From the NCBI GenBank assembly GCA_017961235.1, contig JAGCXQ010000032.1:49438-113437 (forward strand): DNA of 64,000 nt. Direction: 5' to 3'. This document shows, in pieces, positions 27,485-37,927 of this stretch (positions within the stretch are counted from its first letter, which is position 1; every line of letters begins with the position of its first letter). Under the pieces are notes generated by a model. That model was not told the origin of the DNA and ran no database searches. It was given only the letters and a program-made list of their open reading frames with translations. Made by a program: the position numbers and the translations under genes. Source of the stretch: Clostridiales bacterium (GTDB taxonomy: Bacteria > Bacillota > Clostridia > Saccharofermentanales > Saccharofermentanaceae).

Positions 27485-28219
27485 TCACCCGATGCCAAGC
27501 GTCGTGGTGGCGGTGGTGATTGTGTCCTCAGGGAGGTCATCGGGATCGACGAACTCGAAGAGGGAACCGGTGACGACTTCGACGAGGATGTACTTGCAGT
27601 TATCCTGATAGAAAATCATGGAACCGGCATCGACGCCCTTGGCATGGAGCTCTTCGGTCGGCTCTTTTGAGTCATCACGTGCAACGATCGTCGCGCGGAG
27701 ATCGAGCTTCTCCCAGTCCGCCGGAAGACCGTACATGACCGTGTTATCTTTCTTCCACTCATAGACCTTGCCATTAAACATGACGCACATCTCGGAGTTA
27801 CGGTACGGCTCCTCGCGCTCGATGACGCGGGTAGTTAAGATGCAGCTGTAAATAGATCCCGCCGTGTAGGTGACCCACAGGAGGGCGAGGATGATGGATA
27901 TCAGCTGTACTGCCAGCCATTTTCTGAAATAAGCGATGATCATCAGACCGCACATCAGAAATCCGGTGATCGTGAAGAAGTAATAAAGTTTATAGTAAGA
28001 ATCGTGCTGCGCGAGACGGTAAACGAAGATCGCATTCGCGATCGCAAATACGGCGAACACGATGCACTCGACGATCGTCAGGATCTTCAGCGGATTTTTC
28101 TTCTTCGTGGTAACCGGCGGTGCCACTTTCTTCGGCACGACCGGAGCAGCCTTGGCGGCGGCTAGTTCTTTTTTCGCGGCGGCAAGGCTTTTATTCTTAT
28201 TCTCTTCCTGCTCAGACAT
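27485..28219 (-). CDS. Membrane protein of unknown function
   Basis: 244 residues. An Ala/Lys-rich N-terminal tail (KSLAAAKKELAAAKAAPVV) is followed by four probable membrane helices between about 44 and 130, then an outer or soluble C-terminal part with MCVMFNGKVYEWKKDNTVMYG and a Thr-rich end (DTITTATTTLGIG). It is not recognised. It lies 17 bp downstream of trxA and is likely co-transcribed. Confidence 0.65.
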   Translation of the reverse strand: MSEQEENKNKSLAAAKKELAAAKAAPVVPKKVAPPVTTKKKNPLKILTIVECIVFAVFAIANAIFVYRLAQHDSYYKLYYFFTITGFLMCGLMIIAYFRKWLAVQLISIILALLWVTYTAGSIYSCILTTRVIEREEPYRNSEMCVMFNGKVYEWKKDNTVMYGLPADWEKLDLRATIVARDDSKEPTEELHAKGVDAGSMIFYQDNCKYILVEVVTGSLFEFVDPDDLPEDTITTATTTLGIG

Positions 28220-28236
28220 GGATCAGCGCTCCTTGA

Positions 28237-28551
28237 TCAGTTATTGATGAACTCCAGGAGCTTGTCCTTCGGGATGAAGCCCAGGCCCTTATTCTTGATC
28301 TCGCCGTTCTCGAAGAGAAGGAGGGTAGGGATGCTGGAGATCTTATACTCCATCGCCAGTACCGCCTGATCATCGACGTTTACCTTACCGACTTTTACTT
28401 TGCCGTCGAGCTCTTCGGCAACTTCCTCGAGGACCGGCGCCAGCATCTGGCACGGGCCGCACCATGTTGCCCAGAAGTCAACGACTACAGGAAGGGAAGA
28501 CTTCAGTACTTCCTGCTCAAAATTCTCAGTTGTTAAAACGATTTCCGCCAT
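28237..28551 (-). CDS. trxA: Thioredoxin
   Basis: 104 residues, the standard thioredoxin length. Active site WCGPC in VDFWATWCGPCQMLAPV near residue 28-33; cis-Pro in ISSIPTLLLFENGE near 74. It should reduce protein disulphides in the cytoplasm. The gene follows an FTR-like gene on the same strand, so it may take electrons from ferredoxin through that protein instead of, or as well as, from NADPH. Confidence 0.95.
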   Translation of the reverse strand: MAEIVLTTENFEQEVLKSSLPVVVDFWATWCGPCQMLAPVLEEVAEELDGKVKVGKVNVDDQAVLAMEYKISSIPTLLLFENGEIKNKGLGFIPKDKLLEFINN

Positions 28552-28628
28552 TTTCTTTCTCCTTCCATCCGAAAGCGCACCTTAAAAGGCGCGCCGGAAT
28601 AGCTTTATGCTTTTTTTGAAAAGCACTA

Positions 28629-28832
28629 TCAGGCTTCTTTTCTCTTATAGTATAGCATGCAGTGGCAGAATCCTTCAAAGTCCGGATCGGCGATCTGGTC
28701 TCTGAACTCTTTGCACATGCACTTGGTGTCTTCGGTCTTCTCGAGACGGCAAGGACAGTAGCCGCCTTTCTGCTTCAGGCCTTCCTTGATCGTGTCTACG
28801 ACTTTCTCATCGGGGTTCAGTTCGATCTTCAT
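28629..28832 (-). CDS. Ferredoxin-thioredoxin reductase catalytic-subunit-like small protein
   Basis: 67 residues with an AAGGAGG site. Cysteine pattern GYCPCRLEKTEDTKCMCKEF ... GFCHCMLYY: the CPC, CxC and CHC signature of the FTR catalytic subunit, which holds a 4Fe-4S cluster beside a redox disulphide. It is shorter than plant-type FTR (about 110 residues) and the spacing between CPC and CMC is compact. Placement directly before trxA supports a ferredoxin-to-thioredoxin electron route; that is inference. Confidence 0.8.
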   Translation of the reverse strand: MKIELNPDEKVVDTIKEGLKQKGGYCPCRLEKTEDTKCMCKEFRDQIADPDFEGFCHCMLYYKRKEA

Positions 28833-28921
28833 AGGTATCCTCCTTGTGGTTTTTTGTTCCGGGAATCTCTTTTCAGCCCGAAAGGGGGCAGGGAAGTGAG
28901 CCCGCCGGCACTTTCTTTAGT

Positions 28922-28960
28922 AAAAAAATGGGGATCGTTGCTTTTTGCAGCGATCCCCAC
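28922..28960 (-). terminator. Terminator of the HEAT-repeat gene
   Basis: On the minus strand TGGGGATCGCTGC pairs with GCAACGATCCCCA (28929-28960) and is followed by TTTTTTT. It isolates the HEAT gene from the FTR-like gene. Confidence 0.85.
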
Positions 28961-28982
28961 GCTTTTTAACTAATCGATACTT

Positions 28983-29324
28983 TTATACGACGCGTGTCTT
29001 CATCTTATCGTAAGCTTCTCTTGCGACTGCGCGTACGCTCGGATCAGAATCTGCAAATGCGAGCTTCTTGAGATACTCCTCGCAGTGCTTCGCATTAATC
29101 AAACCGGCAGACTCTGCTGCAGCTGCTCGAACCATCGGGGACGGATCACGGAACAACGGAATCAAATGCATTCCTGATTCATATGTGCTAATCTGTCCCA
29201 TCGCCTTAGCTATCGCTACACGAACTTCATCTTCTGGATCATCAGCCATCTTTAACAGAGCACCCAGATTCTGCTTTTTACCGAGTTTTTCGATCTTTTC
29301 AGTCAGTCTATCAATCTTTGCCAT
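28983..29324 (-). CDS. Small HEAT-repeat protein
   Basis: 113 residues. Three helical HEAT-type repeats are visible: LLKMADDPEDEVRVAIAKAM, LIPLFRDPSPMVRAAAAESA, and LAFADSDPSVRAVAREAY. An N-terminal helix (IDRLTEKIEKLGKKQN) precedes them. Such proteins are usually protein-protein adaptors, sometimes phycobilin-lyase relatives; no partner is evident. The gene is monocistronic between a terminator and an AT-rich divergent intergenic region (29325-29567) that contains no recognisable site apart from the next gene's start. Confidence 0.75.
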   Translation of the reverse strand: MAKIDRLTEKIEKLGKKQNLGALLKMADDPEDEVRVAIAKAMGQISTYESGMHLIPLFRDPSPMVRAAAAESAGLINAKHCEEYLKKLAFADSDPSVRAVAREAYDKMKTRVV

Positions 29325-29567
29325 CCGGATCGCCCCTTTCCTTTCAAGTTTACAAGTAGTTTCTATAATGATTATGCACTTAAATCGTCAATTACGCTAG
29401 TAGTATTTACTAAAAAGTTTGAAAAAATTTGTTTCGAATTTGTGAATGAGACCATCGATATCTTAAAACTTATTTATATATTAGCAGAATTTATAGAATA
29501 AAAAAGTGTTTCTTATTAAAAAAAGGTTTGGTAAACTGATAAAGTATTTCATTAGAGGTGATCGATT

Positions 29568-30677
29568 TTGGAGAGAAAAACCCGTTTTTTCGTACTGTTT
29601 CTGGCGGTTTCGCTATTCTGTTCCTGCTGCTGCTCCTGTAAGAAGCCGGAAGGGACTGAGACCTCGCTTACTCCGTCCCAGCAGTCCTGGGCCACGGAAA
29701 CTTCCGCTACACCGACTCCGACACCGACGCCGCTTCCGACGGATACCCCTACGCCGACGCCATCTCCGGTCCCGACGCCGACCGAGATCCTTATAAGCTT
29801 TATCGGAGATACGACCCTCGGCGAGCAAAGAGATCACGCAGGCATGTCGTACTGCTTCAGCTCGAGAGTGGGCGATAACTACTCGTATCCTTTTTCAAAA
29901 GCACTTCCTTATCTTCAGGCCGATGATATGACGCTCTGTAATCTCGAAGGCCCGATGACGAACTCGACCTCGCTTCGTCCGGAGCGCGAGATCTACCTGA
30001 AGATGAACCCGAAATATGTCGAGGTCTTAAAAGAAGCCAGCATTGAGTGCTGTAACCTCGCCAATAACCACATGCTCGACTATACGGAAGAGGGCCATCT
30101 TGAGACCAGAAAAGTCCTGGAAGAGGCCGGTATCGTCTGGAGCGACAACAGTTACTACAATGTATATGAAGTAAAAGGTGTGAAGATCGGCATGGCCGGA
30201 TTTAATTTCACCTATGAAAGATCCCTCTACTATAACGCGATCGATGTCCTGCGCAATAAGGGCTGCGATATCGTCATTATCTCCTGCCATATCGGTGTGG
30301 AGAGGATGTACGAGCCGGAACAGGCGGCGATCGACCTGGCCCATGACATTATCGACTACGGCGCGGATATCTATGTCGGATCGCATCCGCACAGACTCCA
30401 GCCGGTCGAGTTCTATAACGGAAAATACATCATCTACAGCGAGTCGAACTTCTGCTTCGGCGGCCAGCCGTGGCTCTCGGACCCGGATACGGCGATCTTC
30501 CAGTGCACATTCTCCGTCATGGACGGAAAAGTCGTCGGAAACCGTATGGAGTGCATCCCGTTCTCCATGAGATCGAGCTCCGATGGTAACGATTACTGCC
30601 CGATGCCTTATGAAAAGGGCTCGGAGGAGTATGACCGCGTCATGAAAAAACTCCGCTGGTCGGACGAGAACGAATAG
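29568..30677 (+). CDS. CapA/PgsA-type metallophosphoesterase-like lipoprotein
   Basis: 369 residues from a TTG start with AGAGGTGAT upstream. Hydrophobic signal (VLFLAVSLFCSCCCSC) ending in several Cys, which fits a lipoprotein; a Thr/Pro-rich spacer (TPTPTPTPLPTDTPTP) follows to about 80. The CapA domain has FIGDTTLG, DDMTLCNLEGPM, CNLANNHMLDY, IISCHIGVE and VGSHPHRLQP, the motif set of the poly-gamma-glutamate-capsule CapA family. It probably acts at the outer membrane face of the cell on an envelope polymer. Single gene, with a likely terminator before purE. Confidence 0.85.
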   Translation: MERKTRFFVLFLAVSLFCSCCCSCKKPEGTETSLTPSQQSWATETSATPTPTPTPLPTDTPTPTPSPVPTPTEILISFIGDTTLGEQRDHAGMSYCFSSRVGDNYSYPFSKALPYLQADDMTLCNLEGPMTNSTSLRPEREIYLKMNPKYVEVLKEASIECCNLANNHMLDYTEEGHLETRKVLEEAGIVWSDNSYYNVYEVKGVKIGMAGFNFTYERSLYYNAIDVLRNKGCDIVIISCHIGVERMYEPEQAAIDLAHDIIDYGADIYVGSHPHRLQPVEFYNGKYIIYSESNFCFGGQPWLSDPDTAIFQCTFSVMDGKVVGNRMECIPFSMRSSSDGNDYCPMPYEKGSEEYDRVMKKLRWSDENE

Positions 30678-30758
30678 CATCCGGGGCGGCAGAGGCGCAC
30701 CTCGGCTGCCGGGAAAAACGAATAGAAAAAAAGACGGGTGCTTTTGCCGAAAAATCAA

Positions 30759-30797
30759 AAAATGCATATCCCATCGGGAGGCATTTTGTTTTATAAT
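30759..30797 (+). promoter_or_regulatory. Terminator of the capA-like gene and -10 of the pur operon
   Basis: AAAATGC and GCATTTT (about 30759-30787) form a stem with an inner CCC/GGG pair and are followed by TGTTTT; TATAAT follows at 30792-30797. The leader to purE is only about 30 nt, too short for a purine riboswitch. No clear -35. Confidence 0.55.
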
Positions 30798-30830
30798 AGG
30801 TCTGTTGTTTTATTTTAGGAGGATGATATC

Positions 30831-31334
30831 ATGGCAAAAGTTCTTGTCGTCATGGGCAGTGACTCGGATTTTCCCGTTATGGAGGGGTGTTTCAAGCTCC
30901 TGAAGAAATTCGGTATCACCTTTGATGCGAAGGTGTGCTCGGCACACAGAACGCCGGATCTGGCAGCGAAAATCGCAAGTTCGGCGAAAGAAGACGGATA
31001 TAGTGTAATTATTGCGGCAGCAGGACTGGCGGCTCATCTGGCCGGCGTGATCGCTGCCCATACTGTTTTACCGGTCATCGGTGTCCCGTGTAAGGGCGGC
31101 GCGCTTCACGGCGTGGATGCGCTCTATGCGGTCGTTCAGATGCCGACAGGTATTCCGGTAGCGACGGTAGCGATCGACGGCGGATCCAATGCCGCGATCC
31201 TGGCCGCGCAGATGCTGGCGCTCTCTGACGAAGCGCTTTCCCAGAAACTCGTGGAATATAAGGCAGGCCTTGCGGCTTCGGTTGCCGAGCGCGATGCACG
31301 CCTTCAGGAAAAAATCGCAAATATAGGGGAGTAA
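30831..31334 (+). CDS. purE: N5-carboxyaminoimidazole ribonucleotide mutase
   Basis: 167 residues, TTAGGAGGATG site. VVMGSDSDFPVM at the start, SAHRTPDLAAKIAS near 38 and AAGLAAHLAGVIAAHT near 63 are PurE signatures, and GGSNAAILAAQMLAL closes the protein. It converts N5-CAIR to CAIR in purine synthesis (or AIR plus CO2, for class II). First gene of the purE-purF-purN-purH operon; no purK is seen here. Confidence 0.95.
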   Translation: MAKVLVVMGSDSDFPVMEGCFKLLKKFGITFDAKVCSAHRTPDLAAKIASSAKEDGYSVIIAAAGLAAHLAGVIAAHTVLPVIGVPCKGGALHGVDALYAVVQMPTGIPVATVAIDGGSNAAILAAQMLALSDEALSQKLVEYKAGLAASVAERDARLQEKIANIGE

Positions 31335-31339
31335 AAGGT

Positions 31340-32764
31340 ATGAGTAAGAAATGGCAGGAAGAGTGCGGCGTTTTCGGTATTCTTGACACCAAGAAGACGA
31401 ATCCCGACATCAGCAAACTCACGTACTACGGAATCTTCTCACTGCAGCACCGCGGACAGGCTTCCGCCGGTATCGTAGTGAATCACGACGGTCAGTTCCT
31501 TTGCCACAAGGCACACGGACTGGTAGCGGATGTCTTTGACGATCTGCACCTGGGAACACTGACCGGACACGCGGCGATCGGCCACGTCAGAACACCTGCA
31601 CCGAATGAGAGCGGCTACGATGTCGTTCAGCCGATGCAGATCAAGTCCCACAGCGGACAGATCGCGATCTCCATTAACGGCTCGATCCTGAATGCGAACG
31701 AGCTCCGCGATTCTCTTAAAGAGATCGGCGCGATCTTCCAGACCACCGCAGACTTCGAAGTCCTGCTTTCTCTTATCGCTAGAAACCGCGTATCAACCGA
31801 CACGCTCGAGGGCGCGATCCAGAAGATGATGGGTGAGATCAAGGGCGCGTATGCTCTCCTGGTCATGAGCGAAGACCGTATCATCGGTGTCCGTGACCCG
31901 CTGGGCCTTCGTCCGCTGGTACTCGGAAAGAAAGACGATATGTACCTTCTGGCTTCCGAGAACTGCGCATTTGACGCGATCGGCGCCGAGACCATCCGCG
32001 ACGTTCTCCCGGGCGAGATCATCACGATCACGGAAAGCGGATATACTTCCATCTTCACCGTTCCGGAGTGCGATGCCCATAAGAACGGCAAGCTCTGCAT
32101 CTTCGAGTTCGTTTATCTCGCAAGACCGGACAGCTTCATCGATGGAACGAGCGTATATGAATCCCGTGTCCAGACCGGACGCGCACTGGCCCGTGAGTGC
32201 CCCTGCGATGCAGACCTCGTCGTTGCCGCACCTGACTCCGGTATCGCAGCGGCGATCGGATATGCGCAGGAGAGCGGAATCACCTACGGACAGGCGCTTC
32301 TTAAGAACCGCTACGTCGGAAGAACCTTCATCGAGGGTACACAGGCAGCCCGTGAGATGGCTGTTCGTCTGAAGTTCTCCGTTCTGAAAACTGCCGTAAA
32401 GGGTAAGAAGATCGTTATCGTCGATGACTCCGTCGTCCGCGGTACCACGACCAAACATATCATCTCCTTCCTGCGTGAGGAGGGCGCGAAAGAAGTACAT
32501 CTCCGCGTCGCATCTCCGCCGGTTAAGTATCCGTGCTACTACGGCGTTTCCGCTTCTGAGGCAGAGATGCTCCCGGCACGTTCCATGAGCGTAGAGGAGA
32601 TCCGCGATATGCTCGGTGCCGATTCTCTCGGCTATGTCAGCCTCGACGGCCTGAAGGCATCGACCGCAGGCGCACTCTGCGGCCACTGCTCCGCATGCTT
32701 CGACGGCATCTTCCCGGCAGGCGTTCCGGCAGAAGCAGGAGAAGATTCTCCGCATAAGATCTGA
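31340..32764 (+). CDS. purF: Amidophosphoribosyltransferase
   Basis: 474 residues, 5 bp after purE. The propeptide MSKKWQEE is followed by Cys in CGVFGI, the N-terminal nucleophile of the glutaminase. GLRPLVLG and PDSGIAAAIGYAQESG belong to the Ntn and PRTase parts, and IVIVDDSVVRGTTTKH is the PRPP-binding loop. It makes phosphoribosylamine from PRPP and glutamine, the first committed purine step. Near the C-terminus CGHCSACFDGIFP suggests the 4Fe-4S ligands known in Bacillus PurF. Confidence 0.95.
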   Translation: MSKKWQEECGVFGILDTKKTNPDISKLTYYGIFSLQHRGQASAGIVVNHDGQFLCHKAHGLVADVFDDLHLGTLTGHAAIGHVRTPAPNESGYDVVQPMQIKSHSGQIAISINGSILNANELRDSLKEIGAIFQTTADFEVLLSLIARNRVSTDTLEGAIQKMMGEIKGAYALLVMSEDRIIGVRDPLGLRPLVLGKKDDMYLLASENCAFDAIGAETIRDVLPGEIITITESGYTSIFTVPECDAHKNGKLCIFEFVYLARPDSFIDGTSVYESRVQTGRALARECPCDADLVVAAPDSGIAAAIGYAQESGITYGQALLKNRYVGRTFIEGTQAAREMAVRLKFSVLKTAVKGKKIVIVDDSVVRGTTTKHIISFLREEGAKEVHLRVASPPVKYPCYYGVSASEAEMLPARSMSVEEIRDMLGADSLGYVSLDGLKASTAGALCGHCSACFDGIFPAGVPAEAGEDSPHKI

Positions 32765-32829
32765 GAATGACAGCGCTTCCGGAGAAAGACGATCCGCTTT
32801 CCCCGTCATAGCGCGAAGAAGGAGTTTGC

Positions 32830-33450
32830 ATGAAGATTGCAGTATTTGTCAGTGGCGGCGGCACGAACCTGCAGGCGATCATCGATAAGATCGCAAGCGG
32901 CGAGATCAAGAATGTCGAGATCTCCGAAGTCATCGCCAGTAATGAAAGTGCTTTTGCCATAGAAAGAGCAAAGAAGGCGGGGATCCCGAGCAAGGTCATC
33001 AGTAAGAAGGTCCTTGGCGCGGAGGCCTACGACGAAGCGACACTTACCGAGCTTAACAGCCTCGGCGTGGAACTGGTCGTACTGGCAGGATTCCTCTCGA
33101 TGCTCGGACCGAAGACGGTGGCAGCGTATGCAAACCGCATCATCAATATCCACCCGGCCCTGATCCCGGCATTCTGCGGACAGGGAATGTACGGCATAAG
33201 GCCGCACGAGGCGGTCCTCGCAAAGGGCGTAAAAGTGTCCGGCGCGACGGTGCACTTCGTCAATGAACACTACGACGAAGGCCCGATCATCCTTCAGAAA
33301 GCGGTCGATGTACTCCCGGACGACACTCCCGAGACCCTTCAGAAGCGCATCATGAAGGAATGTGAACAAGTGATCCTCCCGCAGGCGATCCAGCTCATCG
33401 CAGACGGAAGAATAGAAGTAGTCAACAATTTGGTTAGAGTCAAGCCTTAA
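32830..33450 (+). CDS. purN: Phosphoribosylglycinamide formyltransferase
   Basis: 206 residues, GAAGGAG site. VFVSGGGTNLQAIID opens the fold; GFLSMLGPKTVAAYANRIINIHP holds the catalytic Asn-His region near 95-107, and YDEGPIILQ follows near 140. It transfers a formyl group from 10-formyl-THF to GAR. A 65-bp gap to purF contains an imperfect stem (ATGAC ... GTCAT). An oligomer copy is at 32947. Confidence 0.95.
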   Translation: MKIAVFVSGGGTNLQAIIDKIASGEIKNVEISEVIASNESAFAIERAKKAGIPSKVISKKVLGAEAYDEATLTELNSLGVELVVLAGFLSMLGPKTVAAYANRIINIHPALIPAFCGQGMYGIRPHEAVLAKGVKVSGATVHFVNEHYDEGPIILQKAVDVLPDDTPETLQKRIMKECEQVILPQAIQLIADGRIEVVNNLVRVKP

Positions 33451-33470
33451 GACTCGGAAAGGAAAACATT

Positions 33471-35015
<1,545 letters not shown>

Positions 35016-35092
35016 TCGGCGCGGGTCGTCATTGACAATTGTTTTCCTGAAGCGTAATCTGAATTCATAAACAGAATCGACCATTTAGGAAC

Positions 35093-35129
35093 AAAGGCGT
35101 TTCATCTATTTTGATGAAGCGCCTTTTTG
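35093..35129 (+). terminator. Terminator of the purEFNH operon
   Basis: AAAGGCGTTTCATC pairs with GATGAAGCGCCTTT around a TATTTT loop, followed by T-rich DNA. The first in-frame ATGs of the next reading frame (35111, 35114) fall inside this stem, which argues they are not the true start. Confidence 0.85.
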
Positions 35130-35149
35130 TATCCGGACGGGAGGGCAGT

Positions 35150-37735
35150 ATGGCGGCATTTGACAGGATCTTGAGCGGCATCCCTGAGATGGATAAGGCA
35201 TTTGACAATATAAGGCTCGGGGATAATGTTGTCTGGCGCGTGTCGGATCTACAGCAGTTCCGGCTGTTTATGGAGCCATATGTCGAGCAGGCCATCAAAG
35301 ACGGAAGAAACATCATCTATTTCCGCTTTGCCAGCCACGATCCTCTGATAGAGGAAAGGCCGGAAGTAAAGACGGTGCCGATCGCTCTTTCGCACCGGTT
35401 CGAGACGTTTACTGTCGATATACATAATGTCATCGAAAAAGAAGGGAAGGATGCTTTTTACGTATTTGACTGCCTGTCCGAACTTCAGACCGCCTGGGCG
35501 ACGGACCTCATGATGGGCAACTTCTTCCGCGTGACCTGCCCGTTCCTTTTTATCCTCGATACGGTCGCCTTTTTCCCGATCATACGCGGAAAGCACTCGG
35601 TGCATGCGATCAACAAGATCCTGAATACCACGCAGCTTTTTATCGATGTGTATTCGGACAGCAGGAATATCTATGTCCGGCCAGAGAAAGTATGGAACAG
35701 GAATTCCGATACGATGTTCCTGCCGCACACGTATGAGCCTTCGGCAGGAAAGTTCCAGCCGATACTGGATGGTGTCCGCTCCAGCCGCTTCTATCAGACG
35801 CTGGGGCAGGCCCAGCGATCTTCATCGGACCAGTTCTCGGATTCTTGGGACCGTTTTTTCAACCAGACGAAGATCCTTCATGAGAATCAGGTGGATATCA
35901 CGGAGAACATGAGCCGGATGTGCAATATCATGATGACGCGCGACAGTAAGATGCGCGAGATGGTCAAGAAGAACTTTACGGCGGAGGATTATTTTGCCGT
36001 CAGGGATCACATGATCGGGACGGGTATGATCGGAGGAAAGTCCTGCGGCATGCTTCTGGCGCGGGCGATCATCCGGAATAAAGAGCCGGATATCGCGGAA
36101 TATCTGGAGCCACATGATTCTTTCTATGTCGGGTCCGATCTCTACTATACCTATATCGTCGATAATAATCTCTGGGATCTTCGGATCCGCCAGCGCACCG
36201 AAGAGGGGTATTTCCCTCTGGCGCAGGAATTCGCAGACAAGCTCATGGAAGGTGCTTTTTCCAAAGAGATGGAGGAACAGTTCGTCCGTATCATCGAGTA
36301 CTACGGGCAGGATCCGTATATCATAAGGTCCAGCAGTATCCTCGAAGACGGATTCGGAAATGCATTTGCCGGAAAATATGAATCGGTATTCTGCGCCAAC
36401 CGCGGGACATCTGAGGAGCGCCTCGCCGAGTTCGAGCGTGCGATCAAGACGGTCTATGCCAGCTCGATGAGCCTTTCCGCGCTGGATTACAGAAAGAGAA
36501 GGGGCCTCGATAAGAGAGATGAACAGATGGCGCTTCTGATCCAGCGGGTATCGGGCTCGTACTACGGACAGTATTACATGCCATGTGCCGCGGGCGTCGG
36601 ATACTCCTATAGTCCGTACCGGGTCATGAAAGACGTGGATCCTTCCGCAGGCATGCTGCGCCTTGTTATGGGACTCGGCACATCAGCCGTCGACCGCACG
36701 GAAGGCTCATATCCGAGGATCGTCAACCTGGATTCTCCGGAACGCACCTCCTACTCGTCCTCGGCCGATAAGCACCGCTTCTCGCAAGGAAAAGCAGAAG
36801 TCATCAACATGAACTCGCATGAACTGGAGAAGCTACCGTATGAAAAACTCCAGGAAGATGTGCCGCCGTATCTGGAGAGGGTACTTCTCGAGCATGACGT
36901 CGATGCAGAAAGAACTTTCCGTGAGATGGGAAGACCCCGGGAGATCAAGTTCATCTCCTGCAAAGGGCTGGTTTCCAATAAACAGCTCATGGAGCAGATG
37001 AGAAGGATGCTCCGGTGTATCCAGGACGAGTATGAATACCCGGTCGATACGGAGTTTACGATCAATATTTCCGACGACGGTGATTATTCGATCGATCTTC
37101 TGCAGTGCCGTCCGCTTCAGATCCAGAAAGCTTCGTCCGGAACCGTGATCCCCGAAGGGATCCCGGAAAAGAAGATATTCCTGGAAAGTAAGGGCGCATC
37201 GATGGGCATGTGTAAGACTTCGGAACTGGACCTGATCGTCTATGTGGATCCGGTCAGGTACTATGAAATGCCTTATCGTGACAAGCCTGCTGTAGCCCGC
37301 TTGATCGGAAAACTGAACTGGCATTTCAGAGATACAGGAAAGCACATGATGCTCATCGTACCTGGACGTGTCGGGACGACATCGCCGGAACTGGGGGTGC
37401 CCACGGCTTTTTCGGATATCAGTGCTTTTGAAATAATATGCGAGACGGAAGAATCGCGGGCCGGCTATAACCCGGAACTTTCGTACGGAAGCCATATCTT
37501 CCAGGACCTCGTCGAAGCGCAGATCCTCTACACGGCCATCTTCCATGATGCCAAGACGATCCATTTCCATCCCGAAAAGCTCGAGACTCTTCCGGATCTG
37601 ATCTCCTCCTTTGAAAAAGAACTGGATCTGTCGGAGATCGTGCATGTCTATGATCTCAAAGGGTGCCATGGCAAGGTCTATAACGATATCGCCAACGAGC
37701 ATCTCCTGATCACGCTGGAGCCGGGTGTCTCCTGA
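35150..37735 (+). CDS. PEP/pyruvate-binding (PPDK-N) protein with a KaiC-like N-terminal domain
   Basis: 861 residues from the ATG at 35150, which has GGGAGG 6 bp upstream. Residues about 1-220 (ILSGIPEMDKAFDNIRLGDN, VIWRVSDLQQF-like text, later FYVFDCLSELQTAWATDLMM) look like a RecA/KaiC-type fold without a Walker A loop, so probably no longer an ATPase. From about 285 a PPDK N-terminal ATP-grasp is clear: GMIGGKSCGMLLARAI and YIIRSSSILEDGFGNAFAGK. There is no phosphohistidine swivel or PEP-binding barrel as in PPDK or PEP synthase. It could be a phosphotransferase for an unknown substrate. Not part of the pur operon. Confidence 0.8.
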   Translation: MAAFDRILSGIPEMDKAFDNIRLGDNVVWRVSDLQQFRLFMEPYVEQAIKDGRNIIYFRFASHDPLIEERPEVKTVPIALSHRFETFTVDIHNVIEKEGKDAFYVFDCLSELQTAWATDLMMGNFFRVTCPFLFILDTVAFFPIIRGKHSVHAINKILNTTQLFIDVYSDSRNIYVRPEKVWNRNSDTMFLPHTYEPSAGKFQPILDGVRSSRFYQTLGQAQRSSSDQFSDSWDRFFNQTKILHENQVDITENMSRMCNIMMTRDSKMREMVKKNFTAEDYFAVRDHMIGTGMIGGKSCGMLLARAIIRNKEPDIAEYLEPHDSFYVGSDLYYTYIVDNNLWDLRIRQRTEEGYFPLAQEFADKLMEGAFSKEMEEQFVRIIEYYGQDPYIIRSSSILEDGFGNAFAGKYESVFCANRGTSEERLAEFERAIKTVYASSMSLSALDYRKRRGLDKRDEQMALLIQRVSGSYYGQYYMPCAAGVGYSYSPYRVMKDVDPSAGMLRLVMGLGTSAVDRTEGSYPRIVNLDSPERTSYSSSADKHRFSQGKAEVINMNSHELEKLPYEKLQEDVPPYLERVLLEHDVDAERTFREMGRPREIKFISCKGLVSNKQLMEQMRRMLRCIQDEYEYPVDTEFTINISDDGDYSIDLLQCRPLQIQKASSGTVIPEGIPEKKIFLESKGASMGMCKTSELDLIVYVDPVRYYEMPYRDKPAVARLIGKLNWHFRDTGKHMMLIVPGRVGTTSPELGVPTAFSDISAFEIICETEESRAGYNPELSYGSHIFQDLVEAQILYTAIFHDAKTIHFHPEKLETLPDLISSFEKELDLSEIVHVYDLKGCHGKVYNDIANEHLLITLEPGVS

Positions 37736-37855
37736 TCATGATCAGAACATTCTGCTTCTTTTTCTTTTGAATATGAATATGTTTTCTATATGCTGCGATG
37801 TGGAAATTTCAAGAAATTCAAACCCTGCATGGACCGTGCGTTTTGGAATGGAATT

Positions 37856-37864
37856 TGGTATAAT
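37856..37864 (+). promoter_or_regulatory. purD promoter, extended -10
   Basis: TGGTATAAT, an extended -10 with TATAAT at 37859-37864; the -35 is weak. The leader to the ATG at 37928 contains an oligomer copy (37880-37888) and a CCCGGAGG ribosome site. Confidence 0.6.
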
Positions 37865-37927
37865 AATTTGTCGGTGAGGAGTGCTTTTCCCGCCGAAGGA
37901 ATGATTATAATACCCGGAGGTCGATTC

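Noticed and set aside
30798..30830. Purine riboswitch upstream of purE
   Set aside because: The leader is only about 30 nt, too short for the aptamer, and no conserved loops are seen.
35111..35149. Longer N-terminus for the PEP/pyruvate-binding protein
   Set aside because: These codons lie inside the pur operon terminator stem; the ATG at 35150 has a strong GGGAGG site.
37790..37927. Longer N-terminus for purD
   Set aside because: It runs through the -10 promoter, and the conserved PurD start with its ribosome site is at 37928.
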